A stretch of DNA of 64,000 nucleotides, from assembly GCF_025264685.1 (NCBI RefSeq), contig NZ_CP073721.1, forward strand, positions 7,395,501 through 7,459,500, written 5' to 3'. The stretch's first letter is position 1. Every line of letters starts with the position of its first letter. Position numbers and translations under genes: made by a program. Below are positions 63,943 to 64,000 of the stretch, in pieces. The notes beneath the pieces were generated by a model. It searched no databases. It saw only the letters and a list, made by a program, of their open reading frames with translations, and was not told where the DNA came from. This DNA is from Dactylosporangium roseum. GTDB lineage: Bacteria; Actinomycetota; Actinomycetes; Mycobacteriales; Micromonosporaceae.

Positions 63943-64000
63943 CTCGATCCTCCTGGGGTGAGTGTGTCGGGCCGTGACCCTACGCCCTGCCGCTCCGGAG

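Overview
The window is very GC-rich, gene-dense bacterial DNA with frequent GTG starts and many start/stop overlaps. Its content (MoeZ, DUF3152, DUF3107, STPK/FHA genes, AAC(2')-type acetyltransferase) points to an actinobacterium, most likely of the Micromonosporaceae type. That placement is inference; no rRNA or tRNA gene was seen.

Layout. 0-8 kb: the start of proB, a divergent alkyltransferase-like gene, a gamma-glutamyltransferase family gene, a GPH transporter coupled to a PLP lyase, an isolated nuoB-nuoC-nuoH set and a cyclase-fold protein. 8-17 kb: a conserved actinobacterial block whose order (moeZ, DUF3152, TetR, DUF3107, ferritin-like, DEAD-box helicase) recalls Mycobacterium tuberculosis Rv3204-Rv3211. 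17-28 kb: copZ with a secreted partner, an NlpC/P60 hydrolase, a large secreted beta-propeller protein, a RecQ-phosphoribosyltransferase fusion, and an FHA protein beside a Ser/Thr kinase carrying an extracellular cellulose-binding-like module. 28-33 kb: a 1348-residue DUF4011-helicase-nuclease (Hhe-like anti-phage candidate) bracketed by two inverted copies of a palindromic repeat, with a 40-base C run at the outer edge of one copy. 33-47 kb: regulators, SDR, NRDE, enoyl-CoA hydratase, a GCS2-type ligase, a GHL10 hydrolase and small stress/membrane proteins. 47-64 kb: regulator-plus-transporter cassettes (PadR with MacB/FtsX; ribbon-helix-helix protein with DUF4097 and DrrAB-type ABC), AAC(2'), a Cys-rich copper-type protein, MarR, WYL, AraC, and several gene remnants.

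Most unusual signals. (1) Five intergenic palindromes share one core and a conserved centre. Paired changes preserve arm complementarity, and in two copies the flanks are symmetric although they differ between copies. One copy supplies the stop codon of its neighbour and two bracket the helicase-nuclease gene. (2) A GCCA tetramer recurs every 10-11 bp (eight direct copies plus one inverted in the gap) over the region upstream of a ribbon-helix-helix gene that leads a DUF4097-ABC operon. (3) A membrane Ser/Thr kinase appears to use a CBM2-like ectodomain. (4) Several genes are decaying: an EAL-domain gene with one nonsense codon cut next to a long hairpin, a frameshifted FtsX permease, and remnants of a LysR, an NlpC/P60 and a cyanophycin-synthetase-like gene.
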